Assembly (NCBI GenBank): GCA_002336845.1
Contig: DDEX01000116.1
Location: 3,603-23,846 of the forward strand
Origin: Rhodobacteraceae bacterium UBA1943
GTDB lineage: Bacteria > Pseudomonadota > Alphaproteobacteria > Rhodobacterales > Rhodobacteraceae
Length of the DNA: 20,244 bases
Direction: 5' to 3'
Position numbers and translations under genes: made by a program. Every line of letters begins with the position of its first letter. Positions within the stretch are counted from its first letter, which is position 1. The notes under the pieces are model-generated. The model ran no database searches, was not told the origin of the DNA, and saw nothing but the letters and a program-made list of their open reading frames with translations. Below, piece by piece: positions 12,520 to 19,667 of the stretch.

Positions 12520-14592
12520 GTGGCGGGGGTGCAAGGCTGGCTCCTGTGGCCATTCCTGAAACTGGCAGAGGCGCGGGGGCTGTTGTTTCCTTGGGTGCCG
12601 GTGCTGATCGGATGTGGGATCGGCGCGTGGTTTTCCCTGCCGTGGGAGCCGGGTCTGCCGGTCTATGGCGGGTTGGCAGTGGCGTTGCTGGCGGCGGTGG
12701 CGGGCGCGCTGTGGGGCGGCGATCTGGCGCGGCCTGCCTTTGTCGCGCTGGCTTGCGTGACGGCGGGGGCCTTGGCCTGTGGGCTGCGGCTGTGGCTGGT
12801 GCAGGCACCGATGCTGGATGCGCCCTATCGCGGCCCCGTTCAGGGCCGAGTGGTCGAGATTGACCGTTCGCAATCCGATGCGCTGCGGCTGACGCTGGAC
12901 CGGGTTGTGCTGAGCGAGATGGACCCGGACCGCACGCCCGAAACGGTGCGAATCTCGGTGCGGGGCGCGGAACCGCAGGTCTCGCCGGGTGAGGTCGTGC
13001 TGCTGACCGCCGATCTGTCTGCCCCCAGCGGACCGGCAGAACCGGGTGGTTTCGATTTCCGCCGCATGGCGTTCTTTGATGGTCTCGGGGCGGCAGGATA
13101 TACCTCCAGCCCTGTCGTCCTTTGGGAAGAGGCGGCGGCGGACGAGCAATGGGTCAACCGTCTGCGCAGCTATCTGGGCCGCGCGATCATGGCCCGTGCG
13201 CCGGGCGATGGCGGGGCCTTTGCTGCGGGGGCGATCACTGGCGACCGCTCCGGCATCTCGCGGCAAGTGGTTGAAGACCTGCGCGATTCCAGCCTGTCGC
13301 ACCTGTTGGCGATCTCGGGGATGAACATGGCCCTGCTGACGGGATTTGTGTTCATGGTGCTGCGCTATGGGCTGGCGCTGATCCCGTCGCTCGCGTTGCG
13401 GGTGAACGCCAAGAAGCTGGCAGCGGTGGCGGCCTTTGGTGTGGCGCTGTTCTATCTGCTGCTGTCGGGTGCCAATGTGGCGACTGAGCGGGCCTTTCTG
13501 ATGGTGACGGTCATGCTGGGCGCGGTGCTGGCCGACCGCCGGTCGCTGACGCTGCGGACGCTGGCCCTGTCGGCCACGGCGCTGCTGCTGTGGCAGCCGG
13601 AAAGCCTGTTGGAGCCGGGGTTTCAACTGTCCTTTGCCGCGACGGCGGCCCTGATCGCGGGGTTCGGCGCGCTGGACCGGCAGGTGATGCGCGAGAAGGT
13701 GCCGCGCTGGCTGATCCCGACCTATACGCTGGTTCTGTCTTCGGTCGTGGCCGGGGTGGCGACGGCGCCCTATGCTGCCGCCCATTTTAACCGCTTTGCC
13801 GATCTGGGACTGCTGGCCAACCTGCTGACCGTGCCGATGATGTCGGTCGTCATGGGGGCGGGGGCGGTCGCGGCTCTGCTGGCGCCCCTGGGGCTGGCGG
13901 GGCCGGCGGTCTGGGTGATGGATATGGCCTCGCGCTGGATTCTGTTCGTCGCGCATTGGATTGCCGGGTTGAACGGGGCGGTGACGGCGGTGCCCAGTCC
14001 GGGGCCACTGGTCTTGCCGCTGGTCACGCTGGGCGGCATCTGGACTATGCTCACGCGCGGGCGGCTGCGTTGGGCGGGGGCCGTGCCGCTGCTTGTGGCG
14101 GCGGGGTTGTGGCTGATGGTGGATCGTCCGGTTTTGCTGATCTCGGCCGATGGCGGGTTGGTCGGGGTTGCCGGGCCGGAGGGGCTGGCCCTGAGCAAGC
14201 CGCGCGGCGGCGGCTTTGCGGCGCAGACCTGGCTGGAAAATGCGGGCGACCTGGCCGACCAGAAACAGGCGGCGCTGCGGGCAGGGTTTCAGGGGCCGAT
14301 GGGCGCGCGGGAGTTTGAAATCGCTGGGGTGGCGGGCATCGTCGTGGCAGGCAAGGGCGCGGCGGATGTTCTGCCGACGGCTTGTGCCAAGGCGAAACTG
14401 GTTGTCGCCACCGTCTCCCCACCCGTGGGTTTCGAGGGGTCGTGCCGGTTGATCGGCCCCGATCTTCTGGCACGCAGCGGCGCCTTGGCCGGATGGGTCG
14501 AGGGAGGCAGGCTGATGCTTTATCCCAGCCGAAACGCCAACCGGGCGTGGTCGCCTGGCCCGGTTGTCGCACCTTTCGCCTTGGGTCAGTAG
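12520..14592 (+). CDS. comEC: ComEC/Rec2 family DNA-uptake channel protein, without metallo-beta-lactamase domain
   Basis: About 690 residues. ComEC forms the inner-membrane channel that brings transforming DNA into the cytoplasm. Layout: N-terminal helices; a soluble DUF4131-type domain (about residues 85-190, with 'PYRGPVQGRVVEIDRSQSDA'); the Competence domain (about 200-490) with 'LRDSSLSHLLAISGMNMALL', 'YLLLSGANVATERAFLMVTV' and 'LEPGFQLSFAATAALIAGFG'; further helices; and a short soluble tail. The HxHxDH motif of the C-terminal metallo-beta-lactamase domain is absent; instead the tail begins LLISADGGLVGVAGPEG. GTG 12520 is chosen (MAGVQGWLLW); GTG 12529 with AAGG upstream is equally possible, and the TTG at 12454 is unlikely. 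Its stop overlaps the lexA stop by 7 nt in convergent orientation. Confidence 0.93.
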   Translation: MAGVQGWLLWPFLKLAEARGLLFPWVPVLIGCGIGAWFSLPWEPGLPVYGGLAVALLAAVAGALWGGDLARPAFVALACVTAGALACGLRLWLVQAPMLDAPYRGPVQGRVVEIDRSQSDALRLTLDRVVLSEMDPDRTPETVRISVRGAEPQVSPGEVVLLTADLSAPSGPAEPGGFDFRRMAFFDGLGAAGYTSSPVVLWEEAAADEQWVNRLRSYLGRAIMARAPGDGGAFAAGAITGDRSGISRQVVEDLRDSSLSHLLAISGMNMALLTGFVFMVLRYGLALIPSLALRVNAKKLAAVAAFGVALFYLLLSGANVATERAFLMVTVMLGAVLADRRSLTLRTLALSATALLLWQPESLLEPGFQLSFAATAALIAGFGALDRQVMREKVPRWLIPTYTLVLSSVVAGVATAPYAAAHFNRFADLGLLANLLTVPMMSVVMGAGAVAALLAPLGLAGPAVWVMDMASRWILFVAHWIAGLNGAVTAVPSPGPLVLPLVTLGGIWTMLTRGRLRWAGAVPLLVAAGLWLMVDRPVLLISADGGLVGVAGPEGLALSKPRGGGFAAQTWLENAGDLADQKQAALRAGFQGPMGAREFEIAGVAGIVVAGKGAADVLPTACAKAKLVVATVSPPVGFEGSCRLIGPDLLARSGALAGWVEGGRLMLYPSRNANRAWSPGPVVAPFALGQ

Positions 14593-15269
14593 GTGCGGAT
14601 CAGGCCGACCAGCTTGCCCTGCACCTTGACCATGTGGTCGGGGAAGACGCGGGTTTCATAGGCGGGGTTCGCCGCCTCCAGCGCGATCATGCTGCCCTTG
14701 CGGCGGAACCGCTTCAGCGTCGCCTCGTGATCTTCGACCAGCGCCACCACGATGTCTCCATTCTCGGCGGTGACCTGTTCGCGGATCACCACGATGTCGC
14801 CATCGTTGATGCCGGCCTCGATCATCGAATCGCCTTTCACTTCCAGCGCATAGTGCTGGCCGCGCCCCGACAGCATCGCCCCCGGAACGGCGACATGATG
14901 CGAGACATGGCTGATCGCCTCAATCGGCACACCGGCGGCAATGCGGCCCATGACTGGCAGCTCCAGCGCGTGAACCGCCTCGACCGGCAGGGCACCGCGC
15001 GGCGGGTCCACCCGGTCCCCGGTGATGACCTTGGGGGCAAAGCCCTTTTCCATCGCCTCGGGCAGCTTCACAATCTCCAGTGCGCGAGCGCGATGGGCAA
15101 GACGACGGATGAACCCGCGTTCCTCCAGCGCTGTGATCAGGCGGTGGATGCCGGATTTCGATTGCAGATCCAGCGCATCCTTCATTTCGTCAAAACTGGG
15201 CGGCACGCCTTCGGCGTCGATCCGGGTCTTGATGAACTCCAGCAGTTCCAATTGCTTGCGCGTCAGCAT
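14586..15269 (-). CDS. lexA: LexA repressor (SOS regulator, self-cleaving)
   Basis: A 227-residue repressor of the DNA-damage response, with a length typical of alphaproteobacterial LexA. The N-terminal winged helix (1-65) has 'MLTRKQLELLEFIKTRI', 'PPSFDEMKDALDLQSKSGIH' and RLITALEERGFIRR. The C-terminal S24 protease domain has the autocleavage bond A112-G113 (GRIAAGVPIEAI), nucleophile S148 (KGDSMIEAGI) and general base K186 (EATLKRF). RecA-stimulated self-cleavage inactivates it. GGGGGA lies just before ATG 15269. An SOS box at 15302-15316 marks autoregulation. It is convergent with comEC, and moeA lies upstream on the same strand with 113 nt between. Confidence 0.98.
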   Translation of the reverse strand: MLTRKQLELLEFIKTRIDAEGVPPSFDEMKDALDLQSKSGIHRLITALEERGFIRRLAHRARALEIVKLPEAMEKGFAPKVITGDRVDPPRGALPVEAVHALELPVMGRIAAGVPIEAISHVSHHVAVPGAMLSGRGQHYALEVKGDSMIEAGINDGDIVVIREQVTAENGDIVVALVEDHEATLKRFRRKGSMIALEAANPAYETRVFPDHMVKVQGKLVGLIRTY

Positions 15270-15301
15270 CGCCTGTCCCCCAGATTGGGTGTTTAGCGAA
15301 T

Positions 15302-15316
15302 GTTCTGCCCACGTTC
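15302..15316 (-). promoter_or_regulatory. Alphaproteobacterial SOS box (LexA operator)
   Basis: GTTC (15302-15305), 7 nt, GTTC (15313-15316); read on the minus strand as GAAC-N7-GAAC. This is the direct-repeat LexA site established for Alphaproteobacteria. It lies 33 nt upstream of the lexA start, between and overlapping the promoter elements, so LexA should repress its own transcription. No other such site was noticed in the window on a visual pass. Confidence 0.92.
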
Positions 15317-15330
15317 CCGGTTTGTGTCAA
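15302..15330 (-). promoter_or_regulatory. Probable lexA promoter
   Basis: Minus strand: a perfect -35 TTGACA (15330-15325), a 17-nt spacer and a weak -10 CAGAAC (15307-15302). The LexA operator overlaps the spacer and -10, a standard repression geometry. Confidence 0.6.
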
Positions 15331-15382
15331 GTATTTTGGCGCATCGCGAGGCGCATTAACCCCACATCAAGCAATCTCAGGC

Positions 15383-16558
15383 TCAGATCGGCAGGTATTC
15401 CACAACCTCGCCTGCCTTGCGCGGGCCATCCCCGATCGGGCGGATCAACAGGGCATCGGCGCCGGACAGGATCGACAGCAGGGCAGAATCCTGACGGTCA
15501 AAGGGGGTGATTACCGCGCCCTCCTCGGACAATCGTGCCCGCATGTAATGGGCGCGCGGGCCAGTCGGGCCGACGTCTGCGCCCAGCCTTGCCTTGCGCG
15601 GCACGGGGGCCATTGCAGGCAGGCCCTGCATTGCGGCCAGCATCGGCAAAAGGAACAGATGGCCGCAGACAATCGCCGACACCGGATTTCCGGGCAGGCC
15701 CAGCAGAATGGCATCCCCCAGACGCCCGGCCATCAGCGGCTTGCCGGGGCGCATGGCGATTTTCCAGAAGGCGCGTTCCATTCCCATGTCGGTCGCTACC
15801 TTGCCCACAAGGTCATGATCGCCGACCGAAGCACCGCCGATGGTCACCACGATGTCGGCCCCTTCGGCAAGGCCCAGAACAGTGCGCAGGCTGTCCTTGG
15901 TGTCGCGGGCGATGGGCAGCATCCGTGCTTCGCCCCCTGCCGCCTCGACCATGGCGGCAAGGGCGAAGGTGTTCGAGCAGATGATCTGGTCGGCTCGCGG
16001 CTCTTCTCCCGGCATGACCAGCTCATCCCCGGTGGCAATCAGCGCCACCACCGGCTTGCGTGCCACGGTCACTGCCGGAATGTTCATCGAGGCGAGAAGT
16101 GCCAGATCATTCGGCGTCAGGCTGCGCGGGACCGAAAGGCTGGTGCCCTTGGCGAAATCCTGACCGCGGGGGCGGATGTTGTCACCCGACCGCGCCGCGG
16201 ATTGCAGCGTAATCCGCGTGCCTTCGGCGACAACATCTTCCTGGATGGCAATGGTCACGGCACCCTCGGGCAGGGGGGCACCGGTAAAGATGCGCGCGGC
16301 CTGATCGGGTGACAGGCGGCCCGCAAAGGCGTGGCCTGCCCCGGCCTCACCCACCACCTGAAAGCTGGCACCCGCCTCGGCGGTGGCCCCCAGCGCATAG
16401 CCATCCATGGCCGAGGCGGAAAAGGGTGGCTGGGTCAGGCGGGCGGGCGCTTCCGCACGCAGAACCCGGCCAGCGGCACGGCGCAGGGGAATATCCTCGG
16501 TTCCTGTCGTGCGGCACAGCGCGAAACAGCGGGCCAGCGCCTCCTCGACCGTGATCAT
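15383..16558 (-). CDS. moeA: Molybdopterin molybdotransferase MoeA
   Basis: A 391-residue enzyme that inserts molybdate into adenylylated molybdopterin, the last common step of molybdenum cofactor synthesis. Visible: N-terminal MISVEEALA-like start (MITVEEALARCFAL); PPFSASAMDGYAL (the MDGYA motif); the MoCF-binding domain with 'VVTIGGASVGDHDLVGK' and 'MAGRLGDAILLGLPGNPVSA'; and a C-terminal beta-barrel (about 320-391). An in-frame ATG at 16570 exists, but 16558 is preferred: it overlaps the moaC stop as ATGA with GGAG 7 nt upstream. It is the last gene of trpC-moaC-moeA. No clear terminator separates it from the lexA promoter region. Confidence 0.96.
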   Translation of the reverse strand: MITVEEALARCFALCRTTGTEDIPLRRAAGRVLRAEAPARLTQPPFSASAMDGYALGATAEAGASFQVVGEAGAGHAFAGRLSPDQAARIFTGAPLPEGAVTIAIQEDVVAEGTRITLQSAARSGDNIRPRGQDFAKGTSLSVPRSLTPNDLALLASMNIPAVTVARKPVVALIATGDELVMPGEEPRADQIICSNTFALAAMVEAAGGEARMLPIARDTKDSLRTVLGLAEGADIVVTIGGASVGDHDLVGKVATDMGMERAFWKIAMRPGKPLMAGRLGDAILLGLPGNPVSAIVCGHLFLLPMLAAMQGLPAMAPVPRKARLGADVGPTGPRAHYMRARLSEEGAVITPFDRQDSALLSILSGADALLIRPIGDGPRKAGEVVEYLPI

Positions 16559-17031
16559 TCCACGCTCCATGTGCCGGATTTGCCGCCCTCTTTCCGCAAC
16601 AGGCGGATGGCGGTGATTTCCATGCCCTTTTCGGCGGCCTTCAGCATGTCGTAGATTGTCAGGCAGGCGACAGATACGGCCGTCAGCGCCTCCATCTCAA
16701 CCCCGGTCTGGCCGCTGGTCTTCACCGTGGACCGCACCAACACGCCGGGCAGGGCCGGGTCGGGCGTCAGATCCAGCGCCACCTTGGTGACGGGCAGGGG
16801 GTGGCAAAGCGGGATGAGGTCGGCGGTTTTCTTCGCACCCATGATACCGGCCAGCCGCGCAACCCCCAGCACGTCGCCCTTTTTTGCCGTGCCCTGCATG
16901 ACAAGAGCCAGCGTTTCGGGCGACATGATCACCCGGCCTTCGGCCACTGCCATGCGGTCGGTCGAAGGCTTGTCCGAGACATCGACCATATGGGCCGCGC
17001 CCTGATCGTCGAAATGCGTAAGGCCGCTCAC
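16555..17031 (-). CDS. moaC: Cyclic pyranopterin monophosphate synthase MoaC
   Basis: A 158-residue protein of standard MoaC length, converting 3',8-cyclo-7,8-dihydro-GTP (the MoaA product) to cyclic pyranopterin monophosphate. Hallmarks are complete: LTHFDDQGAAHMVDVSDK at the N-terminus; 'LIPLCHPLPVTKV' in the middle; 'TSGQTGVEMEALTAVSVACL' with the catalytic Asp region TIYDMLKA; and the C-terminal GGKSGTW. The GTG start overlaps the trpC stop as GTGA, so moaC translation is coupled to a tryptophan-biosynthesis gene. moaA is not in this window. The overlap with moeA on the other side gives a fully overlapping three-gene unit. Confidence 0.97.
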   Translation of the reverse strand: MSGLTHFDDQGAAHMVDVSDKPSTDRMAVAEGRVIMSPETLALVMQGTAKKGDVLGVARLAGIMGAKKTADLIPLCHPLPVTKVALDLTPDPALPGVLVRSTVKTSGQTGVEMEALTAVSVACLTIYDMLKAAEKGMEITAIRLLRKEGGKSGTWSVE

Positions 17032-17840
17032 AGTCCGCCCCCGGCGGTCAGCGGGCGCGACAGGATGGTGCGGGTGGCCGCAGTTACATCGGCCTGCCGC
17101 ATCAATGCCTCGCCGATCAGGAAGCAGCGCGCGCCGTAGGCCGCGACATCGGCAAGGTCTGCGGGGGTGAAAAGGCCCGATTCCGAGACGATCAGCCGGT
17201 CTTCGGGCACAAGGCGCGCAAGTTTGCGGGTGGTATCCAGCGTCACCTCAAAGGTGTGCAGGTTGCGGTTATTGATGCCGATCAGCGGCGATTTCAGCAG
17301 GGTCGCACGCTCCAGCTCGGCCTGGTCATGCACCTCGATCAGCACATCCATGCCGTGATCGAAAGCGGCGGATTCCAGTTCTGCCGCCTGCGTGTCGGAC
17401 ACTGAGGCCATGATGATCAGGATCGCATCGGCCTTGAGCGCGCGGGCCTCGGCCACCTGCCAGGTGTCATACAGGAAGTCCTTGCGCAGGCAGGGCAGGG
17501 ACACGGCGTCATGGGCGGCGGTCAGAAAGGTGTCATCGCCCTGAAAGCTGGGGCCATCGGTCAGGACCGACAGGCAGGTCGCGCCGCCGGCCTCATAGGC
17601 CTGCGCAAGGGCGGGCGGGTCGAAATCGGCGCGGATCAGGCCCTTCGATGGGCTGGCCTTCTTGATCTCGGCGATCAGGCCGTATCCGGAAACGGCCGCG
17701 TCAGACAGCGCCCGCGCAAAACCGCGGGGAGGGGGTGCTGCACGGGCTGCATCTTCGATCTGAGCAAGGGGGTGGGCGGCCTTGCGGGCGGCGACCTCCT
17801 CAAGCTTGTAGGTCTTGATACGGTCGAGAATAGTGGTCAT
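17028..17840 (-). CDS. trpC: Indole-3-glycerol phosphate synthase
   Basis: A 270-residue TIM-barrel enzyme closing the indole ring in tryptophan synthesis; monofunctional, with no fused phosphoribosylanthranilate isomerase. Motifs: LDRIKTYKLEEVAARKA (N-terminal helix); LIAEIKKASPSKG (E58, K60, S63); LRKDFLYDTWQV (catalytic Lys); 'IGINNRNLHTFEVTL'; and VSESGLFTP. GAGGAA lies 7-8 nt before ATG 17840. A copy of the interspersed repeat lies 20 nt upstream, and ung intervenes between it and trpD. Its stop overlaps the moaC GTG. Because of the 140-nt gap upstream, trpC-moaC-moeA may depend on readthrough from trpGD-ung or on an unseen promoter. Confidence 0.97.
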   Translation of the reverse strand: MTTILDRIKTYKLEEVAARKAAHPLAQIEDAARAAPPPRGFARALSDAAVSGYGLIAEIKKASPSKGLIRADFDPPALAQAYEAGGATCLSVLTDGPSFQGDDTFLTAAHDAVSLPCLRKDFLYDTWQVAEARALKADAILIIMASVSDTQAAELESAAFDHGMDVLIEVHDQAELERATLLKSPLIGINNRNLHTFEVTLDTTRKLARLVPEDRLIVSESGLFTPADLADVAAYGARCFLIGEALMRQADVTAATRTILSRPLTAGGGL

Positions 17841-17860
17841 GCGCGGTTCCTCGTGGCCAA

Positions 17861-17916
17861 GGCCGGGGGTTTCACACCCCCGGACCCCCGTGGGATATTT
17901 ATGCCAAGATGAAGGG
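17861..17916 (+). repeat. Interspersed palindromic repeat, copy 3
   Basis: Core hairpin: CCGGGGGT, loop TTCAC, ACCCCCGG, then ACCCCCGTGGGATATTT and TGCCAAGATGAAGGG. It differs from copy 2 at about four positions and from copy 1 mainly at the hairpin base and one loop-distal base. It is located between ung and trpC (both minus strand). From here to the ung stop (17917-17980) no further feature is recognisable. Confidence 0.92.
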
Positions 17917-17980
17917 CTTGGGCTTGGAACAGTTGTGCCCGCAAGTCGGGGGCAGGTGCAAGTCTTCAGGCTGTTCGGTT

Positions 17981-18661
17981 TCAGGCGGTCCAGTCGATCG
18001 GGCTTTGGTTCCGGTTCTGAAGCCAGCGGTTCACGGCGCTGAACGGGCGAGAGCCGAAGAAGCCGCGATAGCAGGACAGTGGCGAGGGATGGGCACTTTC
18101 AAGAAACAGGTGTCCCCCGCGCGGAAGCCTGGCGCAAAGTTTCTGGGCCGGGCCGCCCCAAAGCAGGAAGGCACGCGGGCCATCGGCGGCAACTGCGGCA
18201 AGACACTGTTGCGCAAGGGTTTCCCAGCCCCAACCCTTGTGGCCGTTCGCCTGGCCTACCGGCACGGTCAGCGCGGTGTTGAGAAGAAGAACGCCCTGTT
18301 CAGCCCAGGCCGTCAGGTCGCCGTCGGGCTTTGTCTGGCCGGTATCGGCGGCCAGTTCTGCAAGGATGTTCTTCAAAGAGTCGCGGGGGCGCTCGCCCGG
18401 CGGAAAGGAAAAGGCAAGCCCGGTGGCGCGCCCAGACGTTGGATAGGGATCCTGGCCGAGGATCACCACCCGCACCTTGTTGCGCGGGGTCAGGGCAAGG
18501 GCACGGAAGATTGCGTCGGGTTCGGGCTGCCACAACCGTCCGCTCTCAGCCTCGGCCTCCAGCCGCGCCCACAATCTGCCCCAGGTCGTCCGGCCTTCGG
18601 CGTCCTGCTCGGAAAAGAACGGCAGGTCCGCCCAGCTTGCGGGCGGTTCCGGCCTAGCCAT
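17981..18661 (-). CDS. ung: Uracil-DNA glycosylase (family 1)
   Basis: A 226-residue base-excision repair enzyme removing uracil from DNA. Motifs: VVILGQDPYPTSGRATGL with the catalytic D71; GVLLLNTALTV; LLWGGPAQKL; and HPSPLSCYRGFFGSRPFS, the minor-groove leucine loop with the active-site His. The first motif reads GQDPYP where E. coli has GQDPYH, a variant I believe is common in Alphaproteobacteria, so activity is expected. The ATG overlaps the trpD stop by 8 nt (18654-18661), implying translational coupling to trpD. Finding a DNA-repair gene between trpD and trpC is the odd point. A repeat copy lies beyond its 3' end. Confidence 0.96.
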   Translation of the reverse strand: MARPEPPASWADLPFFSEQDAEGRTTWGRLWARLEAEAESGRLWQPEPDAIFRALALTPRNKVRVVILGQDPYPTSGRATGLAFSFPPGERPRDSLKNILAELAADTGQTKPDGDLTAWAEQGVLLLNTALTVPVGQANGHKGWGWETLAQQCLAAVAADGPRAFLLWGGPAQKLCARLPRGGHLFLESAHPSPLSCYRGFFGSRPFSAVNRWLQNRNQSPIDWTA

Positions 18662-19667
18662 TCGTCAGGCGCACCAGCGCCGCCACCTTGGCCTTGGCGG
18701 CCCCGGAATCGAGGCTTTCGCGCGCCATTTCCACCCCTTCGGTCAGGTTGGCGGCCTTGTCGGCCACCACCAGCGCGGCGGCGGCGTTCAAAAGGACCGC
18801 ATCGCGGTAGGCACCCTTGGCCCCATCAAGCAGCGCGCGGAAGGCCACGGCGTTTTCGGCTGGCGTGCCGCCCAGGACATGCTCGAACGGGTGGTAGGGC
18901 AGGCCCGCATCCTCGGGGTGCAGGGTGAATTCGCGGATCGTCCCGTGTTCCAGCGCGGCGACCTTGGTGGGAGCGGCGATGGAAATCTCATCCGTGCCGT
19001 CGCCACCATGGACGAGCCAGGCTTTGACCGCGCCAAGCGCCAGCAGGGTTTCAGCCATCGGCCGCAGCAGGGCCTGGGTAAAGGTGCCGGTCAACTGCCG
19101 CTTCACCTCCGCCGGATTGGTCAGCGGGCCAAGGATGTTAAAGATGGTCCGTGTGCCCAGTTCGGCCCGCACCGGGCCGACATGGCGCATCGCCGGGTGG
19201 TGCATGGGCGCCATCATAAAGCCGATCCCGGCCTCGGTCAGGCATTTCTCCACCACTTCGGGGCCGACCATCACGTTCAGGCCCATCTCGGTCAGCGCAT
19301 CCGCTGCGCCGGATTTCGACGAAAGGTTGCGGTTGCCATGCTTGGCCACGGCCACACCCGCGCCTGCCACCACAAAGGCGGTGGCGGTTGAAATATTCAG
19401 TGTGCCCTTGCCGTCGCCGCCGGTGCCCACGATGTCCATCGCCCCTTCGGGCGCGCGGACGGGCAGGCATTTCGACCGCATCACGCTTGCGGCAGCGGCA
19501 AATTCATCGACCGTTTCGCCCCGGGTGCGCAGGGCCATCAGGAAGCCGCCCATCTGGGCGGGTGTGCCCTGGCCTTCGAACAGCGCGTTAAAGGCGGCTT
19601 CGGCTTCGGTCCGGGTCAGCGGGCGGGTTGCTGCAACCCCGATCAGCGGCTTGAGATGGTCACTCAT
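18654..19667 (-). CDS. trpD: Anthranilate phosphoribosyltransferase
   Basis: A 337-residue enzyme transferring the phosphoribosyl group from PRPP to anthranilate, the second step of tryptophan synthesis. Motifs: the PRPP loop GTGGDGKGT at 81-89, NIST at 91-94, KHGNR at 109-113 with 'NLSSKSGAADALTEMGLNV', and 'MMAPMHHPAMRHVGPVRAEL' lining the anthranilate channel. The length is normal and there is no fusion to TrpG. The ATG overlaps the trpG stop as ATGA; the 3' end overlaps ung by 8 nt. This gives a tightly coupled trpG-trpD-ung unit. Confidence 0.98.
   Translation of the reverse strand: MSDHLKPLIGVAATRPLTRTEAEAAFNALFEGQGTPAQMGGFLMALRTRGETVDEFAAAASVMRSKCLPVRAPEGAMDIVGTGGDGKGTLNISTATAFVVAGAGVAVAKHGNRNLSSKSGAADALTEMGLNVMVGPEVVEKCLTEAGIGFMMAPMHHPAMRHVGPVRAELGTRTIFNILGPLTNPAEVKRQLTGTFTQALLRPMAETLLALGAVKAWLVHGGDGTDEISIAAPTKVAALEHGTIREFTLHPEDAGLPYHPFEHVLGGTPAENAVAFRALLDGAKGAYRDAVLLNAAAALVVADKAANLTEGVEMARESLDSGAAKAKVAALVRLTNG

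Noticed and set aside
12443..12808. N-terminal extension of gltX by up to 122 residues
   Set aside because: The added sequence is low-complexity Pro/Arg/Ala antisense to comEC; ATG 12442 has a Shine-Dalgarno and gives the normal GltX N-terminus.
12448..13956. Long open frame antisense to comEC (about 500 codons), and similar long antisense frames at 3177-4346 and 4459-5559
   Set aside because: They are mirror frames of strongly supported genes in GC-rich DNA. Their translations are Arg/Pro/His/Gln-rich with no recognisable domain.
15338..15356. Direct repeat GGCGCAT twice near the moeA-lexA gap as a regulatory site or moeA terminator
   Set aside because: Only seven bases, no symmetry and no U-tract; chance is likely at this GC content.
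18654..18661. Ung motif GQDPYP as a sign of an inactive enzyme
   Set aside because: The catalytic Asp and all other motifs are intact. I believe Pro in place of His at this position is usual in alphaproteobacterial family 1 enzymes.
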